From Opitutales bacterium (GTDB lineage Bacteria > Verrucomicrobiota > Verrucomicrobiia > Opitutales > UBA2987): a stretch of DNA of 64,000 bases. A program made the translations under genes and the position numbers. Below are positions 54,402-63,747 of this stretch, piece after piece; position 1 is the stretch's first letter; every line of letters begins with the position of its first letter. The notes beneath the pieces are model-generated. The model was not told the DNA's origin. It saw nothing but the letters and a program-made list of their open reading frames with translations, and searched no databases. Location: contig JAJFLU010000037.1 in NCBI GenBank assembly GCA_021772515.1, positions 1-64,000 on the forward strand, written 5' to 3'.

Positions 54402-54950
54402 TCATGAATTTCTAAAACGCCGAGCATCCTTAATGAACCACTCCACCATTTGCCATTGATCAAGCTTTGTGGTCTCATTACCCATGCTCCTCCTGATTTC
54501 AAGAAGGAGTTTTCCTACAAGAGCCATCATGTCTTTAACATCGCTTTCTGTGACACCTTGATCAGCGTTAATACCAAACTGAAAGAAATATTGCATGAGA
54601 TCGTTGTAGGATGTGACTACTGCGTCTGACCCAACTAAGGACATTTTGAAGGCCTTACGACGGTACTCAAGGGAGAGCAAGGCCTGTTGAAGGGTGATAT
54701 CTTTGTTCTTATTCTTGTTTTTGGAGGAAGTTTTCCAAGCTGTTTCAGACATGAAAAGTATAACGAATGGCTCAAGAATATCGTTGTATGTCTCAATGCG
54801 GTCTTCTCTCAGTTTATTTTCTAGCTCGAAGCGGCGCTCCATTCTGGCACGAAACCGCCAAAAAATTGCACCCAATATAGCAACGAAGATTGGAGTCAAA
54901 ATAGCTCCTGTTGCCGTTAAGTAATCAATCCAAGTTGGGTTGCTTTCCAT
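54402..54950 (-). CDS. Hypothetical protein with one N-terminal membrane segment
   Basis: 182 aa. A membrane helix at about residues 11-30 (ATGAILTPIFVAILGAIFW) is followed by a long charged helical cytosolic part, with a Lys/Asn stretch at about 76-84. No recognised domain. The base composition is A+T-richer than the flanking genes, as if acquired. It stands alone. Confidence 0.65.
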   Translation of the reverse strand: MESNPTWIDYLTATGAILTPIFVAILGAIFWRFRARMERRFELENKLREDRIETYNDILEPFVILFMSETAWKTSSKNKNKNKDITLQQALLSLEYRRKAFKMSLVGSDAVVTSYNDLMQYFFQFGINADQGVTESDVKDMMALVGKLLLEIRRSMGNETTKLDQWQMVEWFIKDARRFRNS

Positions 54951-55360
54951 TTGCTGTGACCTCTCTATTTGCCTTCACATATTGTAAGGAATATTTACGC
55001 AGACTATGATTGGGCACGATAGTATTATAACTTAAATTTGCAAGGATGATTGTAAATTCTTGGCTGGAAAGTTTGTCTATCCGTTATTTCAAAACTTATA
55101 GCTCCTTTATTCGACTAAGGCTTATCTCGGATTATCCGTTATTTTGCTCTTGATAGTCATCTTCTCCATCTGTGCCCATCTGTGTAATCTGTGGTTGAAA
55201 ATATTCGGGTTTTCACCCAAAGGCATGGAAGCCGCCAGCGGGGGATTGGGGATTTGTGGTGCTCTGCACCTTGCCGCCGCGCCGGGAGCACCCGTGGTTT
55301 TTACTTTGACACCGGCTGGCAACCCCTTTCCTTCAATACGCTTTCGTTCAAAATTGGCCG
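54951..55360. other. Intergenic region before valS with a short repeat phrase
   Basis: No gene seen. At 55167-55200 is CATCTGTGCCCATCTGTGTA followed by ATCTGTGGTTGAAA, a phrase that I recall as widely repeated between genes in Verrucomicrobiota, Planctomycetota and related bacteria. No clear promoter or riboswitch for valS; no T-box-like structure could be recognised. Confidence 0.5.
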
Positions 55361-58099
55361 ATGACGCAAATTTCCAAAGTTTATGATCCCAAGATAGTCG
55401 AGTCGAAGTGGTATAATGCCTGGCTCGAGGGCAAGGCTTTTGCCGGTCGCCGCACGGAGGACAAGGACGATGCCTACTGCATCATGATTCCGCCCCCAAA
55501 TGTCACCGGTATGCTCCACATGGGCCATATTCTGGACAATACCTTGCAGGATATTTTTATCCGAAGGGCACGTTTGGAAGGGAAGGGCGCTCTCTGGTAT
55601 CCGGGGACGGACCACGCCGGCATCGCCACCCAAACGCGGGTCGAGCAAAACCTCCGGGCCGAGGGCAAGACCAAATACGATCTGGGCCGTGAAGCATTTT
55701 TGGAAAAAGTCTGGGAATTCCGCACGGAAAAAGGCGGCATCATCCTCGATCAGCTTCAGAAACTGGGCGCCTCCTGTGATTGGGACCGCACCGCTTTCAC
55801 CCTCGACCCCCATTATGCCCGGTCGGTTTTGAGCGCCTTCGTGAAGCTCTATGAGCGCGGTTACATCTACCGGGGGAAACGTATGGTCAACTGGTGCCCC
55901 GCCAGCCTGACCGCCCTGAGTGACGAGGAGGTCGAGGTGAGGCCGCAAAAGGGCATCCTTTACAAAATGCGTTACGAAATCGTCGAACGCCCCGGCCAGT
56001 ATCTGGAAATTTCCACCACCCGCCCCGAGACCCTCATGGGGGACACCGGAGTAGCCGTCCACCCGGAGGACGACCGCTACCGTGATCTTGTCGGCTTGCA
56101 CTGCTGGCGACCTTTTCCAAAAGCAAAAATCCCCATCATCGCCGACGATTATATCGACAGGGAGTTCGGCACCGGAGTGCTCAAGGTGACCCCCGCCCAT
56201 GACAAGGCGGATTTCGAAATCGGCCAGCGACATGGGTTGGCCGCCATTGATGTTTTTAACCGCGACGGCACCTTGAATGCCCATTCCGGTGAGGAGTTTG
56301 ACGGTATGGAACGTTTTGCCGCCCGGAAAAAAGCCGCCAAAAAGCTGCGCGACATGGGCCTGATGGTCGAGGAGGAGCCCTACGAAAACCGGGTCGGGTT
56401 TTCCCAGCGGGCCAATGTGCCGGTGGAGCCGCGCCTCTCCGAACAGTGGTTCATGCGCTACCCAAAGGTCGAAGAGGCCAAGGAGGCCGTTTCAAAGGGT
56501 TACATAAAATTCCACCCCAAGCGTTGGGAAAATGTTTATCTGCACTGGCTCAATAATATCACGGACTGGTGCATCAGCCGACAGCTCTGGTGGGGGCACC
56601 GCATTCCGGTGTGGTATAAAAAAGGCGCCGATCGCAACGACGAGGCAAACCGGCATGTCTCCGTGGATGGCCCGCCCGACCCCGAAAATTGGGAGCAGGA
56701 CGAGGATGTGCTCGATACCTGGGCCTCCTCCAACCTCTGGCCACTGGCCAATTTCGGCTGGCCGGAGCCCGACGAAAATCAGCAGAAAGACCTGGACTAT
56801 TTTTACCCGACCAAAGTGCTTGTAACCGGTTTTGACATTATATTTTTCTGGGTTGCCCGCATGATTATGGCCGGTCTGGAAATGCACGGACCGGAAAAGA
56901 AAACCCTCACCGACGAGGAAATCCAGGAGCGTATCCCCTTTGAAAATGTTTACATCCATGGATTGATCCGCGACATACAGGGCCGGAAAATGTCCAAAAC
57001 TCTCGGGAATTCGCCCGATCCGCTCGATTTGATTGAGAAATTCGGGGCGGACGGCCTGCGGTTCGGCATTGTCAACATCGCCCCCACCGGGCAGGACATC
57101 CTATTCGGCGAGGACCGGGTGCAGATTGGCCGGAATTTTTGCAACAAACTCTGGAACGCCGCCCGCTTCCGCCAGGTTTCCGGGCCGCTGTGCGATAATT
57201 CCAGCCTCGAAGCCATCATTGGCCGTTTGGAGAGAGATCAATTCGACGAATACGACCATTGGATTCTGACCCGGCTTTTGGCGGCAACCCAACAGGTTAA
57301 TAAATTATTTGATACCTATTTGATCGAGCGGCTGACGGGGGTTTTGTATGAATTCTTTTGGGGGGATTTTTGCGATTGGTATGTGGAAATCTCCAAAAGC
57401 AAGTTGAAGGATGATCGATTGAGGGACAACTGCCTGGCGATTCAGGATCTCGTGCTTCGTCAATTTCTCCTTTTACTGGAACCGATTTGCCCCCATATCA
57501 CCGAAGAACTGTGGAACGATCTTGGTTACGCATCGGGTGATACCTTCATGCAGGATACCGAAAATCCCTGCCTCCAGAGTCAGGCGGAACTCCGGGAGTG
57601 GATTGAGCAGGGCGACTTCAAGATCGATGCGAAGGCGGCTTCGAGAATTCTCGATTTGCAAACTTTTGTCATGAAAGCCCGTTCCCTCAAAGCCGAATAC
57701 GGGGTCGCCAACTCCCGCGATGCCGCATTTTATTTCACGGCCCCAGAGTCTTCACAGAAATTTCTCGAATCCCATGCCACCATATTTAATACATTGGTGG
57801 GCGCTGGCCAACTGGCTGCGGTGGAAACACGACCCGAAGGCGCTCCCGCCGCGGTAACCTCTCTCGGAACTCTTTACCTCGACCTCACCAGCGCACTCGA
57901 TATCGGTGCGGAAAAGGACCGGCTCGAACGTGAACTGGCCAAGCTGGAAAAGGCCGTTGCGGCAGGAGAAAGCAAGCTGGGAAATCAAAAATTCCTCAAC
58001 AATGCTCCGGCTAATATCGTCGAGGGAGCCCGCAGACAGCTTGCCGATAGCAAGGAGAAAAAAGAGAAAATTGCCCGCCTGTTGGCAGAATTGGGGTAA
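55361..58099 (+). CDS. valS: Valyl-tRNA synthetase
   Basis: 912 aa. Class I motif HIGH appears as HMGH (53-56, in NVTGMLHMGHIL) and KMSKS as KMSKT (543-547). The editing domain (about 190-340) has STTRPETLMGDTGVAVHP and the catalytic part around WCISRQLWWGHRIPVWY. The C-terminal arm is a coiled coil (EKDRLERELAKLEKAVA), as in bacterial ValRS. It charges tRNA-Val in the cytosol and clears mischarged Thr. Full length. The ATG is in a good context but the ribosome binding site is weak. Confidence 0.97.
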   Translation: MTQISKVYDPKIVESKWYNAWLEGKAFAGRRTEDKDDAYCIMIPPPNVTGMLHMGHILDNTLQDIFIRRARLEGKGALWYPGTDHAGIATQTRVEQNLRAEGKTKYDLGREAFLEKVWEFRTEKGGIILDQLQKLGASCDWDRTAFTLDPHYARSVLSAFVKLYERGYIYRGKRMVNWCPASLTALSDEEVEVRPQKGILYKMRYEIVERPGQYLEISTTRPETLMGDTGVAVHPEDDRYRDLVGLHCWRPFPKAKIPIIADDYIDREFGTGVLKVTPAHDKADFEIGQRHGLAAIDVFNRDGTLNAHSGEEFDGMERFAARKKAAKKLRDMGLMVEEEPYENRVGFSQRANVPVEPRLSEQWFMRYPKVEEAKEAVSKGYIKFHPKRWENVYLHWLNNITDWCISRQLWWGHRIPVWYKKGADRNDEANRHVSVDGPPDPENWEQDEDVLDTWASSNLWPLANFGWPEPDENQQKDLDYFYPTKVLVTGFDIIFFWVARMIMAGLEMHGPEKKTLTDEEIQERIPFENVYIHGLIRDIQGRKMSKTLGNSPDPLDLIEKFGADGLRFGIVNIAPTGQDILFGEDRVQIGRNFCNKLWNAARFRQVSGPLCDNSSLEAIIGRLERDQFDEYDHWILTRLLAATQQVNKLFDTYLIERLTGVLYEFFWGDFCDWYVEISKSKLKDDRLRDNCLAIQDLVLRQFLLLLEPICPHITEELWNDLGYASGDTFMQDTENPCLQSQAELREWIEQGDFKIDAKAASRILDLQTFVMKARSLKAEYGVANSRDAAFYFTAPESSQKFLESHATIFNTLVGAGQLAAVETRPEGAPAAVTSLGTLYLDLTSALDIGAEKDRLERELAKLEKAVAAGESKLGNQKFLNNAPANIVEGARRQLADSKEKKEKIARLLAELG

Positions 58100-58123
58100 A
58101 CGCACGCACCGCCAATCGATCAA

Positions 58124-58516
58124 TCAACGCCTGGTCTTCTTTTTCTTGGGTTCCTTGATTGTCCAGAGGAGATTACTCTCCGAATCCGCCAGTTTTTTAG
58201 TAGTGGTCTCAAGCCGCTCCGCGAGATCCCGCAGGATTTGTTTGGTCAATTCGGGATGCTCCTTCACGGTTTCATCGATGCCATTTACGACATGCTCGAC
58301 CGTGCAACTTGTTTTGGCGACGATGTTACAGGTTCGCGGTTTGTCCAGTATGTCGCTCATTTCGCCGAAGATGGTATCTGGGTTTTTAATTTCCGCGATG
58401 AGGACACTGTTTTTATAAACCTCCAGTTTTCCTTTTCTGAGAATAAAAAATCCGTTTCCTTTGACACCCTCTTTGATGAGGACATCTCCGGGTTTGAAAA
58501 CGATTTGCTTGGCCAT
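58124..58516 (-). CDS. Cyclic-nucleotide-binding-domain protein
   Basis: 130 aa, one cNMP-binding (CRP-type) beta-roll, without a DNA-binding part. FKPGDVLIKEGVKGNGFFILRKGKLEVYK and IFGEMSDILDKPRTCNIVAKTSC correspond to the phosphate-binding cassette (GE followed by R-T). The C-terminus is Lys-rich. It may act as a small regulatory subunit; the ligand and target are unknown. Convergent to valS. Confidence 0.85.
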   Translation of the reverse strand: MAKQIVFKPGDVLIKEGVKGNGFFILRKGKLEVYKNSVLIAEIKNPDTIFGEMSDILDKPRTCNIVAKTSCTVEHVVNGIDETVKEHPELTKQILRDLAERLETTTKKLADSESNLLWTIKEPKKKKTRR

Positions 58517-58583
58517 AAACTAAGACTAAATAAGGAAAGAGCGGCCTTATCAAGCTAACAATTGCTCGAATTTGAGATAGGTT

Positions 58584-59042
58584 CTATTCGGTGAACCTGA
58601 ACGTTCGCTCCCCGCCGTTCACGACCAGGGAAACCGTTTCCACCTTGTTTTTGGCCGGATTGAAATTGATTCCGAACTTGTTTTTAAAACTCAAAAGGGC
58701 CAAGTTGACGCTCTGATCCTGCGATAGCGATTTTTTGATTCTCAAAAAGTAGGGACCGTCTTTTGTATAACGATTTATTTTGATCAACACGTTTGTCCAC
58801 TCCCAATCTCCGTTGTTGGTTACCTGAATAATGGTTCCCCCCGATTTGAAGCTGGCCTTGATCTGATGCCTGGAATTTTCTCCACACCCCGCCAAACAGG
58901 CACAGACCAACAACAGCCCGACAACGAGCAAAAAACGGGGTTTGCGACCATCCCCGCTCCGGAAACAACAGGATTTTGCTGCTCCTCCTGTTAAAAATTC
59001 AGCCTGGATTCCTTTTTTTCGACCAGGAATGCGGAAAATCAA
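58584..59042 (-). CDS. Small lipoprotein, unknown
   Basis: 152 aa from the first Met; the lipobox LLVCACLAGC places the lipid-bearing Cys at about residue 52, so translation probably starts nearer to the hydrophobic stretch. The mature part (about 100 aa) looks beta-rich (GGTIIQVTNNGDWEWTNVLIKINRY). No family recognised. Confidence 0.6.
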   Translation of the reverse strand: MIFRIPGRKKGIQAEFLTGGAAKSCCFRSGDGRKPRFLLVVGLLLVCACLAGCGENSRHQIKASFKSGGTIIQVTNNGDWEWTNVLIKINRYTKDGPYFLRIKKSLSQDQSVNLALLSFKNKFGINFNPAKNKVETVSLVVNGGERTFRFTE

Positions 59043-59081
59043 AGGTATTTTTTACTTTTCACCGCGAATAATAGACAGTTG

Positions 59082-60152
59082 CTAATTATCTTCCATCGCT
59101 TTTTTTGCTTCTTCGACCCGCTGACGCGCAAGTTCTTTTCTCAGCCTTGTGGCCTCTTTCACTTTTTCGATTCGCTCACGCTCACGCTCTTTTCTCAGCC
59201 TTGCGGCCTCTTTCGCTTTTTCGACTCGCTGACGCTCATGCGTCTCCGCTGCTTCCCTTTGGCTTTTTTTCAGGACAATGTCACCATTTATGGATTCCAA
59301 CTGAATCAAGACTCCTCCCCCGTTTAACGTACCGTTTACCTCTCGCATCCCGCCAATAAATGAGTAGGGGTCACGCCTGCCTTTTTCATAGTCGACATTA
59401 AGATTGGTGCGTATGTCACTGTTGAGCGAATTCATCTTGAGATTGGCCTTGGTATCCTCTGGAATGCTGACCACGGTGTCTCCATTGAGATTGGTGATGG
59501 ATGTGGGTGCATCCTGCGAAACACTGGAAAAATAGACCAACAAATCACCGTTCATATTGTGCAAGGTGGCCGGCCCGGTGACATTTCTAATGATTGCATC
59601 GCCCTCTGCCACCGTCATTTCGATTTCACCATCGAAGTCTTGTAGCGTGCAGTCCCCATTGCCTATTATTTGCACTTTAAGGGCGTATTTATTCGGAACA
59701 TTGATCGTGAAATCGGAGGAGGAAGTGTTGGGTAGGCCCACAATTTCCACACTTTCATCGGTTTCCGAAATGGAAAGCCCGAAACCGGTATTGTCCCTGC
59801 CAACCGAAAATACCGATATAAATCCATTTTCGTCCGCTTCCTCATCCTCCTCGTAATCCGGATCCTCATAATCTTCGGAAATTATCTCTATTTGCTCACC
59901 TTCAGTTCCCTGGATGATGATATCGCCAGAGTTTTCAATAAAAGTGATCTCCACCTCTTGAACCGACTCCTGTGGGATAAAAACGTGCCTCCCGCCCTCC
60001 CGGCTGGAATCGTTGGTGGGATGCAGGTTTCGCGATGGCGGTTTCGGGGGCAAAGGCGGAGACGGAGGATTTCTAACTTTCTCCTTGGTGTATCCGGCAA
60101 CCGGAAGCAGGCTTATGAGCAGGAGGCATAGCAATTTATTGAATCTATTCAT
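59082..60152 (-). CDS. Exported DUF4097-like beta-solenoid protein with charged coiled-coil tail
   Basis: 356 aa. Signal peptide at about 1-22, then a Pro-rich spacer, an acidic stretch (about 95-110: EDYEDPDYEEDEEADE) and a DUF4097-type beta-helix (about 115-300) of short repeated strands such as ITNLNGDTVVSIPED and LNSDIRTNLNVDY. Residues about 300-356 form a coiled coil made of three tandem 16-17-residue repeats (RVEKAKEAARLRKERERE and variants), also seen as DNA tandem repeats at 59100-59240. It follows an anti-sigma gene, so it is probably part of the same envelope response. Confidence 0.75.
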   Translation of the reverse strand: MNRFNKLLCLLLISLLPVAGYTKEKVRNPPSPPLPPKPPSRNLHPTNDSSREGGRHVFIPQESVQEVEITFIENSGDIIIQGTEGEQIEIISEDYEDPDYEEDEEADENGFISVFSVGRDNTGFGLSISETDESVEIVGLPNTSSSDFTINVPNKYALKVQIIGNGDCTLQDFDGEIEMTVAEGDAIIRNVTGPATLHNMNGDLLVYFSSVSQDAPTSITNLNGDTVVSIPEDTKANLKMNSLNSDIRTNLNVDYEKGRRDPYSFIGGMREVNGTLNGGGVLIQLESINGDIVLKKSQREAAETHERQRVEKAKEAARLRKERERERIEKVKEATRLRKELARQRVEEAKKAMEDN

Positions 60153-60217
60153 GTTGGTTCTTATTCTATTTTTTTATAAAATTTAATTGATTTTTAATGG
60201 GCATATTTCTGCAAAAA

Positions 60218-61048
60218 TTAAAGTAGCTGACCGAGTCCCTGGAGGGCTTTGCCCTTAACTTCCAAGGGTGTCACCGCGTTATCCAGCAACTCTTGAATCG
60301 GCCCGCGGGCGCGCTTTTCATCCATTTCCACCATCAGGTTGATGAGCATGATTTGCATCAACGGATTGGTCTGCCGGGACAGTGAATCAAGGAGGGCGGC
60401 CCGTACGTTTTCCTGATTCGCAAAACGGGTTAGAGAATTGAGGGAGGCCAACCGAACATTGACATTGTCGTCCTGATTAAGCCTCCTCAAAAGCGCCTCG
60501 AACAAATCCGGGGAAAGTATAGAAATGTCGTCGGTATAACTCACCGCCTGAATGCGCTTACTGGCCGAACGCTGGTCCATCATGTAAATCGCCATCATTT
60601 GTTTCATGGCATCCATTTCCGTCCTGAGGCCGGTTACTACGGTGTTATCCACAATTTTGACAGGGGCATCTCCCCCCGGCGCAATGGTGGCTTGTTGCTT
60701 CCCTATCCACATTCCCCCTAACAAGAGCGACAGACCCGCCGCAATTTTTCCCATCAAAAAAGCGTGTTTCCAGAAAACCGGCTCGACCAGATTGGATTTT
60801 TTGGGTTCAGCTTGCTCGAGAACAGACTTCTCTATCTCCAGCATCGAGAGGAAATTTTCCCTCAGGCGCGGGCCGGGCTGGACATCCTCGACGGCCTCGA
60901 ATTCGGCCATCAGGACTTTATACTGCTCCCATTCTTCCCGGCAGTTTTCACATTGCCCAAGGTGTTGATGAACCTCATCCGCCAAAGTCGTCTCCAGGCT
61001 GTTTTCCAACAGACCGGCTAATTGCGAGCTTGCTTCCTGGCATTTCAT
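60218..61048 (-). CDS. Anti-sigma factor with HEAT-like repeats
   Basis: 276 aa. N-terminal zinc-finger of the anti-sigma type: HQHLGQCENCREEW with His, Cys, Cys (about residues 27-36). A membrane segment lies at about 100-116. The extracytoplasmic part (about 160-276) has helical HEAT-like repeats (VNVRLASLNSLTRFANQENVRAALLDSLS). Its start overlaps the stop of the sigma factor gene by four bases, typical of a sigma/anti-sigma pair; the DUF4097-like gene follows 65 bases on. Confidence 0.85.
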   Translation of the reverse strand: MKCQEASSQLAGLLENSLETTLADEVHQHLGQCENCREEWEQYKVLMAEFEAVEDVQPGPRLRENFLSMLEIEKSVLEQAEPKKSNLVEPVFWKHAFLMGKIAAGLSLLLGGMWIGKQQATIAPGGDAPVKIVDNTVVTGLRTEMDAMKQMMAIYMMDQRSASKRIQAVSYTDDISILSPDLFEALLRRLNQDDNVNVRLASLNSLTRFANQENVRAALLDSLSRQTNPLMQIMLINLMVEMDEKRARGPIQELLDNAVTPLEVKGKALQGLGQLL

Positions 61049-61605
61049 GATTTTTTGCCTCCTTCTCCAGTGGTTTCAAAATAAATTTCCCTCAACAGAC
61101 CCATCGCCCGATGCACCCGCACCTTGATTGCTGCCACGGAAATTCCCTTTATTTGAGATATTTCCTCGTATTTGAATCCCTCGAAACGGCTCAGCACGAG
61201 CAGTTCCTTTTGTTCGGGGGGCAAACGATCAAGGGCCTCCAGGAGACTCCTTTTCCTCTCCTTTTTTTCCATTTCATCGGCGGCCAGCCGCTCGGTTTGC
61301 CGTGAGTAATCCGTCTCTTCGTAAAATTCTTCGGCCCGGACTTTGTTTTTCCGATAATGGTCGGCATGTAAGTTTCTGGCCACCCGGTACATCCAGGACC
61401 GGAATGGATGGCCTTCCTTGTAGGTATGCCGAAACCGGAGGATTCTTTGGAAAAGGCTCTGGGTCAAATCCTCACTCGTCTCACGGTTTCCGGTCAGGCG
61501 GAGAAAGAAATTGAAAAGCCTCACATGGTGCCTCTCAAAGAGTGGCGCAAGCGAATCCAAAGTGCCGTTTTTTACTGAAAGCATGAGAATTTCGTCGGAT
61601 ATCAC
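61045..61605 (-). CDS. ECF-type RNA polymerase sigma factor
   Basis: 186 aa with sigma region 2 (LFNFFLRLTGNRETSEDLTQSLFQRILRFRHTY ... FRSWMYRVARNLHADHYRK) and region 4 (LEALDRLPPEQKELLVLSRFEGFKYEEISQIKGISVAAIKVRVHRAMGLLRE). It directs transcription of an envelope-related regulon, most likely including itself and the genes after it. Overlaps the anti-sigma gene by four bases. Confidence 0.95.
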   Translation of the reverse strand: MISDEILMLSVKNGTLDSLAPLFERHHVRLFNFFLRLTGNRETSEDLTQSLFQRILRFRHTYKEGHPFRSWMYRVARNLHADHYRKNKVRAEEFYEETDYSRQTERLAADEMEKKERKRSLLEALDRLPPEQKELLVLSRFEGFKYEEISQIKGISVAAIKVRVHRAMGLLREIYFETTGEGGKKS

Positions 61606-61727
61606 GTTATTGAACAGAGTTTTTTAATGTGGGCGATCATCCCTCTATGAAGCGGGCAGGCGGCGGAAATCTCCTCGAAATTAGTCAGCAATCCCAAAAT
61701 TTTGTCAAAGGGAATCCCGATTACCTG

Positions 61728-61874
61728 CTAGACCACCCCGCCCCAAACATGGGAATTTGACGCCATCATGCCCACCTGCCGGATGGCACTGGATTCAGCG
61801 GCCATAACACCGATCAGGAGCGCCAGGCTGATCAGGGTAAATACAAGTGTTTCGAGATCATAGTTTGCCATCAT
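61728..61874 (-). CDS. Small membrane protein, 48 aa
   Basis: A short frame with double Met start (MMANYDLETLVFTLISLALL) and one membrane helix, about residues 9-26, then a polar tail ending HVWGGVV. It is the best small-ORF candidate in the 535-base gap between the sigma factor and the next gene. No ribosome binding site is clear. The rest of that gap (61875-62140) is A+T-rich and holds no gene that I can support. Confidence 0.4.
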   Translation of the reverse strand: MMANYDLETLVFTLISLALLIGVMAAESSAIRQVGMMASNSHVWGGVV

Positions 61875-62140
61875 GCAACTGAATACGATTGGGGATAAAA
61901 AAAGGTTACAATTTTCCTTGATGGGCTAAATTCGCTTATCTCATGTTCGACTTATAGATTTGGGATATATCACCGCGCGATTTTGTAAAAAAATAATCAA
62001 AAATCCGCAGAAATCATAATTCCGTTGAAATTTATAAAGACTTGACTACTATGATATTTAAAAGGGAAGAGTTTTAAAAATAATCGGTATTCTAAATTAG
62101 GTAAATATTTATTAAAATCACCTTTGGGCACACACTGAAA

Positions 62141-62779
62141 ATGGTAAACGACCGCAGCAGTAAAAGGCGTTTCGCTCCGCGAAAGGATCGATTGACCAAG
62201 GAAATATGGTCCCTGGGGCACCGGGCAAACTACGCCAACCGCCTGAAAATAGCCTCCATTGCGGATCCCAAAGGCCCGCATTCGCTGGATGATATTTGTG
62301 CCCAGACTCTACCTTATTCCGATCGTTCGGAAAACTGGAAAGCCCCCCACCTGGATGAATTGCGGGAACTTGCACTTTCTTATTGGGTTGGCTCCGAATT
62401 TGATATCGCGCTGGTCCGGAAGGAGGCGGGTCACGAAATTCAGCGGCCTCTGACGCGGATTATCCATAAGTTTAATGCCTTGACCAACAAGGGATTGCAG
62501 TTGCAGCACGGGTTTAGCTGGATGGAATATTGGTCCTGCCATATTGCGATGGGAAACCTGGATTATATCGAGCTAATTTCCTATTTGCTGTCCTATTACC
62601 AGGCGGTTTTCTTCGATGATACCATCGCCCAAAAGAGCAGAATTTATTATCACAGCAACGTCGTGCGCAACATGCCGTCGAAAATCAAAATTTGCCGCGA
62701 CGTAGGCGGATCCATCCGCTATTTAAAAAAGGATCGGCAGCTTCATTCACTGGTTCAGCCGATAAGAAAAGTTTCCTGA
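62141..62779 (+). CDS. Unknown protein, 212 aa
   Basis: No recognised family. The N-terminus is basic and the middle has LTKEIWSLGHRANYANRLKIAS and HLDELRELALSYWVGSEFDIALV. The C-terminal half reads SWMEYWSCHIAMGNLDYIELISYLLSYYQAVFFDDTI, which looks helical. No signal peptide. A real gene by length and composition; it precedes the TonB-type gene by 128 bases. Confidence 0.65.
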   Translation: MVNDRSSKRRFAPRKDRLTKEIWSLGHRANYANRLKIASIADPKGPHSLDDICAQTLPYSDRSENWKAPHLDELRELALSYWVGSEFDIALVRKEAGHEIQRPLTRIIHKFNALTNKGLQLQHGFSWMEYWSCHIAMGNLDYIELISYLLSYYQAVFFDDTIAQKSRIYYHSNVVRNMPSKIKICRDVGGSIRYLKKDRQLHSLVQPIRKVS

Positions 62780-62907
62780 ACGGTTTTCCCCGCTGATCGG
62801 CGAATCCTGAAAATACCCGTTTTTGGTGTTGTTTTACGCCTTGAAGCCCTGTATATTGACCATCGAATTTCTCGCACGCTTATTGAACACCCTCCAACTA
62901 TCCGGTC

Positions 62908-63627
62908 ATGTACCTTCCTCCAAAGGGACCAAATGCCTCCCAAAAGTGGGCACATTTTGTGTCGGCCATGCTGATTACAGTTATCCTCATATTCGGACTA
63001 GTATTTCTCAACGGGGTCAAAAACACGAGGGCATTGGCGGTTCATAATTTGCCAATGAGCCAACTTACCCCGGTGGATATTGAGCCTTCGCCCTCTGAAC
63101 TGGAAAATCGGGGAGGTTCCCGGAGAACAAACGAAAACCAGGACTTTTTAAAACCGCCGAGCGAGGTGTTTGGGAGCGCTCATTCCAGCAAACAGTTTTC
63201 GGTCGCCTCGATTCCAAATTTGCAGCTCGCCGAGCCCGCTAAGAGCACTCCAGAAAAACTGAACGTTGATTTTGTCTACCGAATATCGGATTTGGATGCG
63301 GCGCCGATCCCCATTATTCAGGGCAAGCCCCGCTACCCGCGTAATCTTGTGGAAGAAAGAATCGAAGGCCGCGTATTGGCGATATTGTCGGTTGATGAGG
63401 ATGGCAATGTTTACGATGTCGTGGTCGAGAAGTCCGATTTCTACGAATTTTCAGAGAGCGCCAAAAGTGCCATTATGGCCTGGAAATTTTTGCCCGGCAG
63501 GAAGGATGGGCAGGAGGTGAAATTTCGCATGCGCGTACCCGTTTCCTTCCGGTTGCTCTATAGAAATACCTATTCGCAGGACCTTACCACTACTGCAAAT
63601 CAGGATTTCGTTCGGCAGCCCTATTGA
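62908..63627 (+). CDS. TonB-family energy-transducing protein
   Basis: 239 aa. One membrane segment at about residues 18-36, a linker, and a C-terminal TonB domain from about residue 135: PIIQGKPRYPRNLVEERIEGRVLAILSVDEDGNVYDVVVEKSDFYEFSESAKSAIMAWKFLPGR, the typical YP-x-A-x-x-x-x-I-x-G form. The linker lacks long Pro/Lys repeats. It would link inner-membrane proton flow with outer-membrane receptors; exbB/exbD are not in the window. Confidence 0.85.
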   Translation: MYLPPKGPNASQKWAHFVSAMLITVILIFGLVFLNGVKNTRALAVHNLPMSQLTPVDIEPSPSELENRGGSRRTNENQDFLKPPSEVFGSAHSSKQFSVASIPNLQLAEPAKSTPEKLNVDFVYRISDLDAAPIPIIQGKPRYPRNLVEERIEGRVLAILSVDEDGNVYDVVVEKSDFYEFSESAKSAIMAWKFLPGRKDGQEVKFRMRVPVSFRLLYRNTYSQDLTTTANQDFVRQPY

Positions 63628-63720
63628 ACATACTGCCCACCTCGCGGATTTATGGCATGACCAGTGGACCTAACACTTTTCATTGCCTTTTTTCGATAAT
63701 GAGATGAATTAAGCCGCTTT

Positions 63721-63744
63721 CGTCCTGCCACCGGGCGATTTTTT
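63721..63744 (+). terminator. Intrinsic terminator after the TonB-type gene
   Basis: Stem CGTCC / GGGCG (with one G-T pair), seven-base loop, then ATTTTTTATT. It stands between the TonB-type stop and the next start. Confidence 0.55.
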
Positions 63745-63747
63745 ATT

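Noticed and set aside
55141-55360. T-box leader before valS
   Set aside because: No specifier-loop or antiterminator features (such as TGGN in a T-box) could be recognised.
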